A stretch of 64,000 bases of DNA. It comes from Citreicoccus inhibens (lineage in GTDB: Bacteria; Myxococcota; Myxococcia; Myxococcales; Myxococcaceae). Below the pieces are notes generated by a model. It saw only the letters and a list, made by a program, of their open reading frames with translations, was not told the DNA's origin and ran no database searches. Location of the stretch: the NCBI RefSeq assembly GCF_019039035.1, contig NZ_JAHNZT010000012.1, forward strand, positions 155,175 to 219,174, in the 5' to 3' direction. Both the position numbers and the translations under genes were made by a program. Numbering within the stretch: position 1 is the stretch's first letter; the number at the start of each line of letters is the position of its first letter. Below are positions 44,220 through 52,741 of the stretch, piece after piece.

Positions 44220-45019
44220 GCACCTCGCGTCGTGGCTTCCTGAAGGGCGTGTTGGGCACGGGCGCGGTGGCGGGCGCGGCGGCCGCGGCGTTGCCGGGAT
44301 GCGCGCCGGACATCGACCCCGCGCCGGTGCTGGACGTGCCCGCGCCGGGCGATGACGGCAAGGTGTCCCTGGTGGTGCCTCGCTACCCGGACCTGTCGCG
44401 CGACGGTGGCGCCGTCACGCTGCGCATCCCGGGCATGGAGAACCTGCTGCTGGTGCACCCGGGGGGCGAGACGTTCGCGGTGATGTCCGCCACGTGCACG
44501 CACGTGGGCTGTCCGCTGGGCTTCAACGGGCAGGAGGCGGTGTGCCCGTGCCACCTGTCGCGCTTCGGCACGGACGGGCGGGTGACACATCCGCCCGCCA
44601 AGGTGGGGCTGAAGACGTTCCCCGCGCAGTACAACGCCGCCACGCAGGTGGTGACCATCGACCTGAAGGCCGGCGATGTCGGCTTCCCCTCGGTGGTGAA
44701 CGGCAAGGTGGCGCTGACGTTCGCGCAGTTCCCCCAGCTTCAGACCTCGGGGGGCGTGGCGCAGGGCAAGCCGCAGGGCTACGGGAACACGCTGTTCGTC
44801 TTCCGGCTGGATGACGGCTCGTTCTCGGCGGTGGACGGCATGTGCACGCACCAGGGCTGCACGGTGACTTTCGACAGCGGGGCCAATGACCTGCTGTGCC
44901 CGTGTCACAGCTCCACGTTCACGAAGGAGGGCGCCGTCACGCAGGGGCCCGCCACGGTGCCGCTCAAGAAGTTCACGGTCACCTCGGATGCCAGCGGCGT
45001 CACGGTGACCGTGGCCTGA
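44216..45019 (+). CDS. Tat-exported protein with two Rieske 2Fe-2S domains
   Basis: 267 residues. A Tat signal (SRRGFLKGVLGTGAVAGA) leads to two tandem Rieske domains. Domain one (about 60-150) has C94-T-H96-V-G-C99 and C110-P-C112-H113; domain two (about 175-267) has C210-T-H212-Q-G-C215 and C228-P-C230-H231. Both keep all four cluster ligands and the disulfide cysteines, so two high-potential clusters are expected per chain. There is no cytochrome b partner of bc1 type nearby. It starts at GTG, coupled to YceI. Confidence 0.92.
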   Translation: MSTSRRGFLKGVLGTGAVAGAAAAALPGCAPDIDPAPVLDVPAPGDDGKVSLVVPRYPDLSRDGGAVTLRIPGMENLLLVHPGGETFAVMSATCTHVGCPLGFNGQEAVCPCHLSRFGTDGRVTHPPAKVGLKTFPAQYNAATQVVTIDLKAGDVGFPSVVNGKVALTFAQFPQLQTSGGVAQGKPQGYGNTLFVFRLDDGSFSAVDGMCTHQGCTVTFDSGANDLLCPCHSSTFTKEGAVTQGPATVPLKKFTVTSDASGVTVTVA

Positions 45020-45028
45020 GCGCGGGCG

Positions 45029-46129
45029 CTACCGCAGGCGACTCCAGAAGGAGCGCCTCGCGGAGATGCGCTCCAGCGCGTCCTGGAGTTCCTCGTCGTA
45101 GTCCGCGCGGTGCGCGATGTCGCTCAGCGCGAGGATTCCGACGAGGGTGTCATCCCGCTCCACGACGGGGACGCGGCGAATCTGTCGGCGCCCCATGAGG
45201 TCGATGACGGCGGGAAGTGGCTCCTCGGGAGTGACGGCCTCCACGTCCTCGGTCATCACGTCCTGGGCGCGGAGCTGATCCGGTCGCCCGTTGCCGCCCG
45301 CGAACGCGCGCAGGGCCAGGTCTCGGTCCGTCACCAACCCCAGCAAGCGCCGCTGCGCGTCCACGATGGGGATGACGCCGCAGTCCTCGTCCTTCATGAG
45401 CTGCGCCACGTCGCGCAGCGAGCTGTCCCGGCGCGCGGTGCGCACGGCGCGGGTCATCAGGTCGCGAGCGGTGAGCGGCTCCCTGCGCCACCGACGCGCA
45501 TGGCCCCGCGCGGCCAGGAAGCCCGCGATGCCTTCCCGCGCGTGCGGTCGGCCGCGAGCCTCGCCCCCGCGCCCCGCCTGGCGGTGTGCCGCCGGGTTGG
45601 GCTCCGCGTGAGGCGGGTCGCGTGGAGCCCACGCCGTGGGCTCGGGCGCATCACTCCATCCGGGCGGGCCGCCGGGTGCGGGATGCGGCGGCTCGATGGG
45701 ATGGGTGGGCTCGGGTGCTCCGCCGTAGCCGTGCCGGTCCCACGGCCGATAGTCCGCGGGCTGGCGATGCAGCTCGCGAAGGTCATCGCCCTGGTGGGGA
45801 TGGGGGCCTCGGCCGGTCGCGTAGGCGTCGTCTCGGTCGTCCGTGCCGTAGGGCCCTGGCGCGCGGACCCGTGACTCCGGTGCGCCGGGGTCGTCCACGT
45901 GGGTGCGAGGCTGGGCCATGCGCAGCAGCGCGGCGCGATGGAAGCGCCCCTCGCGGGCGGAGGGCTCCTCGTCACGAGCGGGGTTCCACCCACTGATGTC
46001 GGACTCGGAGCGTTCCCGTGAGCCAGGAGGCGCCACGTCCGCGCGCCGAGCGGGAGGCGACTCACCCGAGCCATTCGTCGAGGGCGAGGAATGAGGCTCC
46101 CGACCATTGTCGAACGTGCGTTGGGCCAT
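45029..46129 (-). CDS. CBS-domain pair protein with long disordered N-terminus
   Basis: About 366 residues. Residues 1-230 are Pro/Arg/Gly/Asp/His-rich and look disordered. Two CBS motifs follow: LTARDLMTRAVRTARRDSSL...GLVTDRDLALRAFA and LRAQDVMTEDVEAVTPEEPL...GILALSDIAHRA, a Bateman module that usually senses adenosine nucleotides. No enzyme domain is fused. The start is uncertain: ATG 46129 has no clear Shine-Dalgarno and an ATG at 46168-46166 is also in frame. It converges on the Rieske gene. Confidence 0.8.
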   Translation of the reverse strand: MAQRTFDNGREPHSSPSTNGSGESPPARRADVAPPGSRERSESDISGWNPARDEEPSAREGRFHRAALLRMAQPRTHVDDPGAPESRVRAPGPYGTDDRDDAYATGRGPHPHQGDDLRELHRQPADYRPWDRHGYGGAPEPTHPIEPPHPAPGGPPGWSDAPEPTAWAPRDPPHAEPNPAAHRQAGRGGEARGRPHAREGIAGFLAARGHARRWRREPLTARDLMTRAVRTARRDSSLRDVAQLMKDEDCGVIPIVDAQRRLLGLVTDRDLALRAFAGGNGRPDQLRAQDVMTEDVEAVTPEEPLPAVIDLMGRRQIRRVPVVERDDTLVGILALSDIAHRADYDEELQDALERISARRSFWSRLR

Positions 46130-46336
46130 GCCGCGAAGCTGGGGGCGCGTCCGCGCGTGACCAACCATGCGACCCCGCCGTGCGCGCGCGAGTGTCCTCC
46201 TCCGTGCGTCCGGGGCCGCGCCTCCGCCCGAGACAAGACACGGCCGATGCCGCACGGTGGACAGAGAACCCGCGCCGCACGGCGGAACAGGCGCGTGCCG
46301 ACGCACCCGGCGCGGGAAGTCCTCCGAGCCCACGCC

Positions 46337-47440
46337 TCACGGCGGGACGAGCGCATCTCCCAGCCGCACCAGTCCCTCGAAGTCCTCCAGGCCAGCGTCC
46401 GCATCCGGCGACGCCACGGTCACGGCGCCCTTGGGCGACTGCTCGGCCAGCCGTGCGAGCAGCGCTCGATGCGCGGTGGCGCGCGCGTGTTCATCCGCGG
46501 CGAGCCGCGTGAGCGCCTCCAGCGCCTGCACCGCGGCCGAGTCCTGCGCATGCGGACGCAGGGCCTCGGGCGCGGGGAGTGGCTCGTCGCGGGCCCAGCT
46601 TCGGTTGAGGATGTAGCCCGCGAAGGGCAGCTCGCGCGCGGCGAGCGCCTCGCGGAAGAAGACCGCCTCGCGCAGGGCCGCGGCCTCGGGCGAAGTGACG
46701 AGCAAGAAGGCCGTGTCCGGCGAGGACAGGCGCGCGCGCAGCCGCTCCGTGTGCAGCCGGATGCCGGCGAACAGGCTCCCGAAGGCGCCCACGAAGTCGC
46801 GCAGCTCTCGGGTGAAGCCCTCTCCGAAGACGGGCCCCAGCACGCGCGCGACCAGGGCCTGCGCCCCCATCCACAGCCGCCCGCCGCGGGTCCCCTCCAC
46901 CGGCCCGAAGAGCGAGACGATGCGGTCATCCAAGAAGCGCGACAGCCGGCCGGGCGCCTCCAGGAAGTCGAGCGCATGGCGGCTCGGCGGGGTGTCCAGG
47001 ACGATGAGCTCGTAACGCTCGGACGCGAGGAAGCCATCGAGCGCCTCGGCGGCGGCGTACTCCTGCATGCCGGTGATGAGCTCGGACAGGAAGCGATACA
47101 GGCGGTGCTCCAGGACGGCGCGCGCGGCCTTCTCCGAGGGCGCCAGCCGCCGCACCATGCGCTCGAAGACGATGCCCGGCTCCAGCATCCACACGTCGAG
47201 CCGCCCCGCGCCTCGCGCGCCCAGCCGCTCGGGCGGGACAGCCGTGGGCTCGGGGCCGTGGTCCTTCATCCCCATGGCCTCCGCGAGCCGGCGGGCCGGG
47301 TCGATGGTCAGCACCAACACCTGTCGCCCCGCGCGCGCCGCGGCCACGCCCAGCGCCGCCGCCGTCGTCGTCTTGCCCACGCCTCCCGCGCCGCACAGCA
47401 CGAGGACGCGCTTGTTCCGCACCAGCGGGCCCAGGCTCAT
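46337..47440 (-). CDS. ArsA/GET3-like ATPase (second of a pair)
   Basis: 367 residues. Deviant Walker A CGAGGVGKTTTAAALG with signature lysine, switch region LIVLDTPPSRHALDFLEAPGRL, and ILNRSWAR near the nucleotide base. This is the bacterial single-domain ArsA/GET3-like class. There is no arsB or arsR nearby, so arsenite export is unlikely; members without ars genes are of unknown function, possibly handling tail-anchored or other hydrophobic cargo. Its ATG overlaps the stop of the gene upstream (ATGA). Confidence 0.87.
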   Translation of the reverse strand: MSLGPLVRNKRVLVLCGAGGVGKTTTAAALGVAAARAGRQVLVLTIDPARRLAEAMGMKDHGPEPTAVPPERLGARGAGRLDVWMLEPGIVFERMVRRLAPSEKAARAVLEHRLYRFLSELITGMQEYAAAEALDGFLASERYELIVLDTPPSRHALDFLEAPGRLSRFLDDRIVSLFGPVEGTRGGRLWMGAQALVARVLGPVFGEGFTRELRDFVGAFGSLFAGIRLHTERLRARLSSPDTAFLLVTSPEAAALREAVFFREALAARELPFAGYILNRSWARDEPLPAPEALRPHAQDSAAVQALEALTRLAADEHARATAHRALLARLAEQSPKGAVTVASPDADAGLEDFEGLVRLGDALVPP

Positions 47441-48396
47441 GGCGTGGCCTCCCGCGCGCGCCGTGACGGGGGCGCGGTGACGAGCCGCCCCGCCAACTGC
47501 TCCACCAACTCGGGCCCCGTCGCGGACAGCTCGGGCAGGCACAGGTGAGGCGCGTCCAGGCCCACCGCGAACCGCTCCCAGGAGGCCTGGGCCCGCGCCA
47601 GTCGCCCCAGCGCGCGCTGCCCCTGGTGCGGCCCGTGCGCGGCGAGCAACCGCTCCGCCGCGGCCCGAGACGCGGGAGTGAAAGGGTCCTCGGGCATGCG
47701 GTTGAGGACCGCGGCCGCCAGCGGAAGTCCCAGCCGCCGCAGGTCCTGGCTCAGCGCGAGCGCCTCGCTGACCGGCAGCGGCTCGGGGAGGCTCGCGAGC
47801 AACACGCCCGTGCGAGCCGGGTCCTGGAGGAAGGCCAGCCCCTCGGCCATGGCGCGCCCGATGGGCCCGCCCGGCATCACCGACAGGACGCTGCGTGGCA
47901 GCGACGCGAGCCCCAGCGCGTGCCCCGTGGCCGGCAGGTCCAGGATGGCCAGCGGGTGCGTGGGCCCGCCCCCCGGACGGGTGAGCCGCAGCAGCGTGAG
48001 CATCTGGTACAGCAGCCCCATCTCCCGCAGGCCCGGGCCCGCATCCAGGAAGCGCCGCAGCGCCCGCGCGCGCAGCGCCGCGTCCGCCAGCCACCGCAGC
48101 GGCAGCGTCTCCTCCAAGAAGCGCCGGTGCCCCTCCAGCGCGGACAACCGCACGAAGGACAGGCCCGGCCTCGCCACGGTGACGCGAGGCCCCTCGTCGC
48201 GCGCGCCCACCAGCGCGGCCAGCGTGGACGGCCCGTTCTCATCCGGCGACAGCTCCACCAGCAGCACCGGCTGGCCTGCCCGCGCCGCGGCCACGGCGAG
48301 CGCCGCCGCGAGTGTCGTCTTTCCGACGCCACCCTTGCCCGACACGAGCACCGCCCGCTTGCTCCACAGGGACTCCAACACCACTCCCCCATCCAT
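47437..48396 (-). CDS. ArsA/GET3-like ATPase (first of a pair)
   Basis: 319 residues. Deviant Walker A SGKGGVGKTTLAAALA, then LAILDLPATGHALGLASLP, which matches the GET3/ArsA switch motif (D-x-APTGHT), and VLNRMPEDPF near the base-binding site. It differs markedly from its downstream partner, so the pair may form a heterodimer, a split version of the double ATPase ArsA. That is inference. It is the first gene of the leftward pair. Confidence 0.87.
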   Translation of the reverse strand: MDGGVVLESLWSKRAVLVSGKGGVGKTTLAAALAVAAARAGQPVLLVELSPDENGPSTLAALVGARDEGPRVTVARPGLSFVRLSALEGHRRFLEETLPLRWLADAALRARALRRFLDAGPGLREMGLLYQMLTLLRLTRPGGGPTHPLAILDLPATGHALGLASLPRSVLSVMPGGPIGRAMAEGLAFLQDPARTGVLLASLPEPLPVSEALALSQDLRRLGLPLAAAVLNRMPEDPFTPASRAAAERLLAAHGPHQGQRALGRLARAQASWERFAVGLDAPHLCLPELSATGPELVEQLAGRLVTAPPSRRAREATP

Positions 48397-48645
48397 TCCG
48401 CCGCACCCGCTGGCGCGACCTTCGTGGCTTCGCGCCGCAGACTACAACTCGTTGGTGCTCTGAGGAGTGAGCGTCGCGCGCCTGCCCTCTCCCGAGGGAG
48501 GAATGGCGTGCCAGGACGGGCGAACGCGGGCGCGGCCCCTACCCGAAAGGTGGGCCCCCTTTTCCGCCACGCAGGAACGTGACACTCCGTCTGTTATCCA
48601 GGGGGCCGTTTTGAGTACCCTGCCGCCCTCTGCGTGGGAGACGGT

Positions 48646-49065
48646 ATGGGACAGTTGCAGGAATGGGCCTTCGGCACACATCGGATCCGAAGTGAGCCAC
48701 CCGACATGTTGTGGGCCACCTTCCGAGGACCGGTCTCGGTGGAGGACTCGAAGCAGATTGTGGACATCGCTCGGGCCACGGCCACGGGCGAGCCGCTCTA
48801 TCTGGTGGCGGACTTGGGCGTCAGCTCGCTCTCGGTGGCGCCGCGCAAGTACCTGGCCGAGCACATCAACCCCGAGTGGTTCCGCGCCATCGTCTTCGTG
48901 GGCGGCGGCATGGCCCAGAAGGCCGTGACGAAGGCGCTCATGGTGGCGCTGCTCTTCACCGGGCGCACGCGCTTCGACACGGAGTTCCTGCACAGCCTGG
49001 ATGACGCGCGCGCGTGGATTGACGCGCACCGCGCTCGGACGGCGCAGTCGGCGAAGGGGCGGTAG
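48646..49065 (+). CDS. STAS/SpoIIAA-like small protein (paralogue 1)
   Basis: 139 residues, no signal peptide. It opens EWAFGTHRIRSEPPDMLWATFRGPVS and contains LYLVADLGVSSLSVAPRKYL and HSLDDARAWIDAHR, a beta-alpha layout like SpoIIAA/STAS proteins. It is clearly paralogous to the gene at 50047 (shared PPDMLW, VADxxxxxL, HPEW/NPEW, ARAWxDAHR). GGGAGACGGT precedes the ATG. STAS-like folds mediate partner binding; no target is evident. Confidence 0.82.
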   Translation: MGQLQEWAFGTHRIRSEPPDMLWATFRGPVSVEDSKQIVDIARATATGEPLYLVADLGVSSLSVAPRKYLAEHINPEWFRAIVFVGGGMAQKAVTKALMVALLFTGRTRFDTEFLHSLDDARAWIDAHRARTAQSAKGR

Positions 49066-49131
49066 GCAGGCGGCTCCGGGGGGGGCATGTCCCGAGTCCC
49101 AGGCGATGGCCGGGATGCGCGGGACAGCAGC

Positions 49132-49815
49132 TCAGTGCAGTGCCCAGCGCTCGGCGATCTCCTCGCAGGCCAGCACCACGTCGCTCAGCCGTCGGATGTG
49201 CGCGCGCGGCGCGACGAAGATGGTGCCCGCGAAGACGTCCACCACGTACGTGAGGCGATGGTCCGCGGGGCCCAGCCGGCACAGGTGCTGCTCGGAGAAG
49301 CGCTGCAGCATCGTTCCGATGTACTGGCCCGAGCGCTCGTCCAGCGGGTGGTGCTTGGAGAAGTAGAGCTTCATCAGCCCCACGCGCGGGTTGCCGTGGC
49401 GATCCAACTTCTGCAACACCACCTCCGGGCGCACGCTGATGGTGACGCCCGCCATCTCGAGCACGGGCGGCTCCGCGCCCACCGCGCTGATGATGGCGTC
49501 ATCCAGCTCCAGCCACGGCACCAGGTCCGCGAAGCGCTCCAGCGCCTCGGAGCACAGCTGCAGCCGCTGCGCCTCGAACTCGGACTGCGGCACGCTGCAC
49601 GCGAAGCGCCGCTGGTGCTCGCGCAGCACGGACACGTCCAGGCCGCGGCAGAGGAACTCGGTGATGGCGAAGGACGCTTCGGGGTAGCGCAGGTACTGGG
49701 GCTCGGGCGGGTGCTTCTGGTCGTAGATGATGCGCTTGCGGCGGGCGGGAGTGGCGGTGAGGTATTCGCCCAGCTTGTTAACCGAGACGCGCGGCAGCTC
49801 GTGGATCTCCGGCAT
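49132..49815 (-). CDS. Unknown protein between two STAS-like paralogues
   Basis: 227 residues, soluble. An N-terminal PRVSVNKLGEYLTATPARRK precedes a helical core; the central part reads VTISVRPEVVLQKLDRHGNP then VGLMKLYFSKHHPL. That has the look of a PD-(D/E)xK-type core (P-E ... M-K) but with a non-standard final Glu/Gln, so nuclease activity is doubtful. AGGGGG lies about 6-8 bases before ATG 49815. It is convergent with one STAS-like gene and divergent from the other. Confidence 0.72.
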   Translation of the reverse strand: MPEIHELPRVSVNKLGEYLTATPARRKRIIYDQKHPPEPQYLRYPEASFAITEFLCRGLDVSVLREHQRRFACSVPQSEFEAQRLQLCSEALERFADLVPWLELDDAIISAVGAEPPVLEMAGVTISVRPEVVLQKLDRHGNPRVGLMKLYFSKHHPLDERSGQYIGTMLQRFSEQHLCRLGPADHRLTYVVDVFAGTIFVAPRAHIRRLSDVVLACEEIAERWALH

Positions 49816-50046
49816 GGTGCATTCCCCCTGTGCTGTCGGAATGGGCACACAGTACAGAGGGGGGCTGACGTTTCCGGGGCTCGGACGTCAGGGTTTGCGT
49901 CCCACCGTGGGGCCGCGCCGGGTTGGGTGCCAGACAGTGACGCGCGATTCCGCCGTCTCCCGGGAGGTTTTACCGGCGGGGTGCATGCGCGCGCGCGGGG
50001 CACGCCTATCCTGATGGCCTGGCGGGCCGAGCAGGGAGGATGACCC

Positions 50047-50469
50047 ATGGAGGAACTGCGAGAGTGGAGTTCCGGCGCGCATCGTCTGTGGTTCGAGCCA
50101 CCCGACATGCTGTGGGGAACCCTGATTGGAAAAGTGAGTCCGCGGGATTCCCGATGGCTCCTCGAGGCCTGCGCGGAAGTGGCGACCGGTGGACGTTTCT
50201 ATGTGATTGCGGACGTGGCGCAGGCGGTGCTCCCCACCGAGTCACTCAAATACCTGGCCGACCACGTCCACCCCGAGTGGGAGTGCGGCGTCGTCTACCT
50301 GGGCGTCAATCCCGAGCAGCGCGCCGCGGGGCGAGCCCTGGCCGTGGCGCTGCTCTTCACGCGCGCGACGCGCTTCGAGACCGTCTGCGTGGACTCCTTC
50401 GAGGAAGCGCGCGCCTGGGTGGACGCGCACCGGATGAAGGTGGAGGAGTCGCGGCGTCAGGTGGGCTGA
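50047..50469 (+). CDS. STAS/SpoIIAA-like small protein (paralogue 2)
   Basis: 140 residues paralogous to the protein at 48646: EWSSGAHRLWFEPPDMLWGTLIGKVS, FYVIADVAQAVLPTESLKYLA, HPEWECGVVYLG and EEARAWVDAHR align along the full length. GGAGGATGACCC provides the ribosome site. The order paralogue-unknown-paralogue suggests duplication around the central gene. Confidence 0.82.
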   Translation: MEELREWSSGAHRLWFEPPDMLWGTLIGKVSPRDSRWLLEACAEVATGGRFYVIADVAQAVLPTESLKYLADHVHPEWECGVVYLGVNPEQRAAGRALAVALLFTRATRFETVCVDSFEEARAWVDAHRMKVEESRRQVG

Positions 50470-50495
50470 GGCTTCACGGGTGACGCTCGGGAGGC

Positions 50496-50795
50496 TCAGC
50501 GCGAGGTGTCTGGGTAGGCGGACCAGTACACCTCGGGCAACGGGTTGGTGCCCGCGTCGCTGCGCGGGCCGTCCCCGTCGGGGATGTCGTCCAGCAGGGC
50601 GCCTGGGTTTCGCGCCGCGGGGTCCACCGGGCGCGAGAGGTCCTCCTGCGCGTCGAAGGCGGGGAGGACGTCCTCCTCGTCGGCCTCCGTGCGGCCGGGC
50701 GCTTGAGGCCCGGCTGTCATCGGAGCGTCCTCGGGCTCCTCGTGGCGGGGGCCGGTCTGGCGCCCATGGAAGTCCTCGGCGGGCTGGATGACCAT
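50496..50795 (-). CDS. Small acidic, probably disordered protein
   Basis: 99 residues rich in Asp, Glu, Pro and Gly, without hydrophobic core or signal. GAGAGGAAG lies about 8 bases before the ATG. It is followed on the same strand by nothing and preceded by the pseudokinase gene region; its function is unknown. Confidence 0.55.
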   Translation of the reverse strand: MVIQPAEDFHGRQTGPRHEEPEDAPMTAGPQAPGRTEADEEDVLPAFDAQEDLSRPVDPAARNPGALLDDIPDGDGPRSDAGTNPLPEVYWSAYPDTSR

Positions 50796-50875
50796 GGTGT
50801 CTTCCTCTCTCCCGGGAAGGTCGGGACGGGCGGCCAGCGTGGCAAGGCCACCCGGAGCGCCGCGGGGGCGGAGGC

Positions 50876-52105
50876 CTACTCCTCGGGCTCGTCGATGACG
50901 CCGTCGTCGTCCTCGAGCGGCACGCGCTCGTCCAGGGCCTCCACGCCCACGGGCAACGGCTCGTCCTTGCCGGGCTCGGGGGCCACCGCGGCCTCGTCCG
51001 CGGTGAGCCCCTCGGGATGCAGGCCGCCCTCCAGCAGGTCCGCCTGGTTCCGGCGGGCGGTGGCCTCCACGGCGGCCTGGGACAGCTCCTCCGCCGCCGC
51101 GTGGCGGCTGTAGTCCGGCGCGTGGAGCCGCAGCCAGGCGCGCAGCAGCGTGGCGAACTCGTCGGCGGTGGGGATGCGTTGGGCGGGGTCCTGGTGCAGC
51201 GCGCGCACGAGCAGCGCGCGCAAGAGCTCGGGCACGTCGCCCGCGAGCCGCTGCACGTCGTCAGAACTCAGCTTCGCCATCCGCGCGGCGATCTCCGGCA
51301 TGGGCATCCACGTGGGGCCCTGGGAGAGCAGGGGCGGGGCCTCGGGGAGCGGCGCGAGCGGCGCGTTGTCCTCGACGGAGAGCGGGTGCGCGCCGGTCAG
51401 CAACTCCAGGAGCACGAGCCCCAACGAGAACACGTCCGAGCGCGCGTCGAGGGGCTCGCGGCGCAGGGCCTCGGGGGAGGCGTAGGCGACGTCGCCTTTC
51501 ACGAGGGGGCGGCTGGTGACCTCGCGGCCGATGAGCGACGAGGAGGCGGCGGTGAAGTGGAGCAGCTTCACCTCACCGTGGACGCCCACGCGGATGTTCC
51601 GAGGGCTGACGTCGCGGTGGACGATGTGGAGCGGGCGGTTCCACTCGTCGAGCAGGGTATGGGCGGAGTGGAGGGCCTCGGCGACCTCGGAGAGGACGTA
51701 GGCGGCGAAGGCGACGGAGAGCGGGCGCCGGCGCATGGCCATCAGGTTGAGGACGGTGTCCAGCGAGCGGCCTTCCACGTACTCCATGACCACGTGGGGC
51801 GCGCCTCGGTAGAGCTTGAGGTGGTGCACCTTGGCGATGCCGGGGTGGTTGAGTCGGAAGGTGAGCTCCACCTCTTCGATGAGCCGCTGCGCGTCGACGA
51901 AGGTGGCGGGGCTGCGCAGGCGCTTGATGACCACGGGGCCGCCGAGCCCGCCGCGGTAGCGCCGGCGCGCGAGCATGATCAGCTCGCCGGTGGCGCGGAC
52001 CTCCAGCTTGCGAACGAACTCGAAGGCGGTGCCGCCCACGTTGAACAGCACGCGCGGTCTGCGAGGCACTCCAGGAATCTCTTCCGTCGTCGTATCGGGC
52101 GTCAT
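50876..52105 (-). CDS. Hanks-type Ser/Thr protein kinase homologue, probable pseudokinase
   Basis: 409 residues. The kinase fold spans about 28-330: ion-pair K61 in VVIKRL, E78 or E80, catalytic loop HRDVSPRN (D165) and a SDVFSLGLVLLELLTG helix. The magnesium-binding DFG is replaced by H183-F184-T185 (LLHFTAA), exactly 18 residues after D165 where the DFG Asp belongs. The glycine loop (KLEVRATGELIM) is also degenerate. Phosphotransfer should be lost or very weak. No membrane helix; the tail is acidic. It may regulate the intact kinase encoded at 53462. Confidence 0.87.
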   Translation of the reverse strand: MTPDTTTEEIPGVPRRPRVLFNVGGTAFEFVRKLEVRATGELIMLARRRYRGGLGGPVVIKRLRSPATFVDAQRLIEEVELTFRLNHPGIAKVHHLKLYRGAPHVVMEYVEGRSLDTVLNLMAMRRRPLSVAFAAYVLSEVAEALHSAHTLLDEWNRPLHIVHRDVSPRNIRVGVHGEVKLLHFTAASSSLIGREVTSRPLVKGDVAYASPEALRREPLDARSDVFSLGLVLLELLTGAHPLSVEDNAPLAPLPEAPPLLSQGPTWMPMPEIAARMAKLSSDDVQRLAGDVPELLRALLVRALHQDPAQRIPTADEFATLLRAWLRLHAPDYSRHAAAEELSQAAVEATARRNQADLLEGGLHPEGLTADEAAVAPEPGKDEPLPVGVEALDERVPLEDDDGVIDEPEE

Positions 52106-52266
52106 GGGCGTGGGTGACCTGCCAGGGAGGGAGGAAGGCTCTCGACGCCACAGGTAGCACGGTCCGCGCTCGGATGAAACTCCCCGGGTCCTTGGTGATT
52201 CACAGGACGTCCAGGGTCTAATGGGCGGACGCGAGGGGGCGCGGGCCCGAGACGCGCGGGCGGGAG

Positions 52267-52692
52267 TCAGCGCTGCACGGCGAGGATGCGCCACAGGCGC
52301 GTATCGACGGCGTAGGTCGCGCCCATGTCGAGGATGGGTGGACCGTGGGCGTCGCACACGCCGTCGCGGACGGTGAAGCGGACGAACATCACGCCATCGG
52401 GGCCGGGGGCCGCGGTGGTGTCGAAGGAGTCGCGGCGGTAGAGGCACTGCTCGCGAGCGGTGGCACCCGCATGCGGTTGAACATCCCAGGGCAGGAAGTC
52501 ATCCAGGGCGAGCTGGATGGCGCGGAGCATGGGGCCCTCGAGGGTCCGTCGTCCCTTCTCGGGTGGATCAAAGCGAGGGAACTGCACCTGCGCGGCCTCG
52601 GAGGCAGGCGCCCACGCAGGCTTTGGATACGGACGGAAGAGCGCGCAGGCCGGGAGCAGGACGCACGCGAGGGCGAGGAGGGGACGCTTCAT
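52267..52692 (-). CDS. Small lipoprotein, unknown
   Basis: 141 residues. Lipoprotein signal KRPLLALACVLLPAC, then a soluble domain with RRTLEGPMLRAIQLALDDFLPW, YRRDSFDTTAAPGPDGVMFV and MGATYAVDTRLWRILAV. Two cysteines (EQCLYR and DGVCDAHG) could form a disulfide. ATG 52692 has GGAGC upstream. It lies directly downstream of the JAMM-motif lipoprotein gene on the same strand, possibly as its partner or inhibitor (inference). Confidence 0.75.
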   Translation of the reverse strand: MKRPLLALACVLLPACALFRPYPKPAWAPASEAAQVQFPRFDPPEKGRRTLEGPMLRAIQLALDDFLPWDVQPHAGATAREQCLYRRDSFDTTAAPGPDGVMFVRFTVRDGVCDAHGPPILDMGATYAVDTRLWRILAVQR

Positions 52693-52741
52693 GACGGTTC
52701 CAGCTCCCACGCGAGGGCTTCGCTGGGGCGCCGAGGGCTTC

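Noticed and set aside
46337..48396. Arsenite efflux operon
   Set aside because: Only ArsA-like ATPases are present; there is no ArsB, ArsR, ArsC or ArsD nearby, so the ars assignment is not supported.
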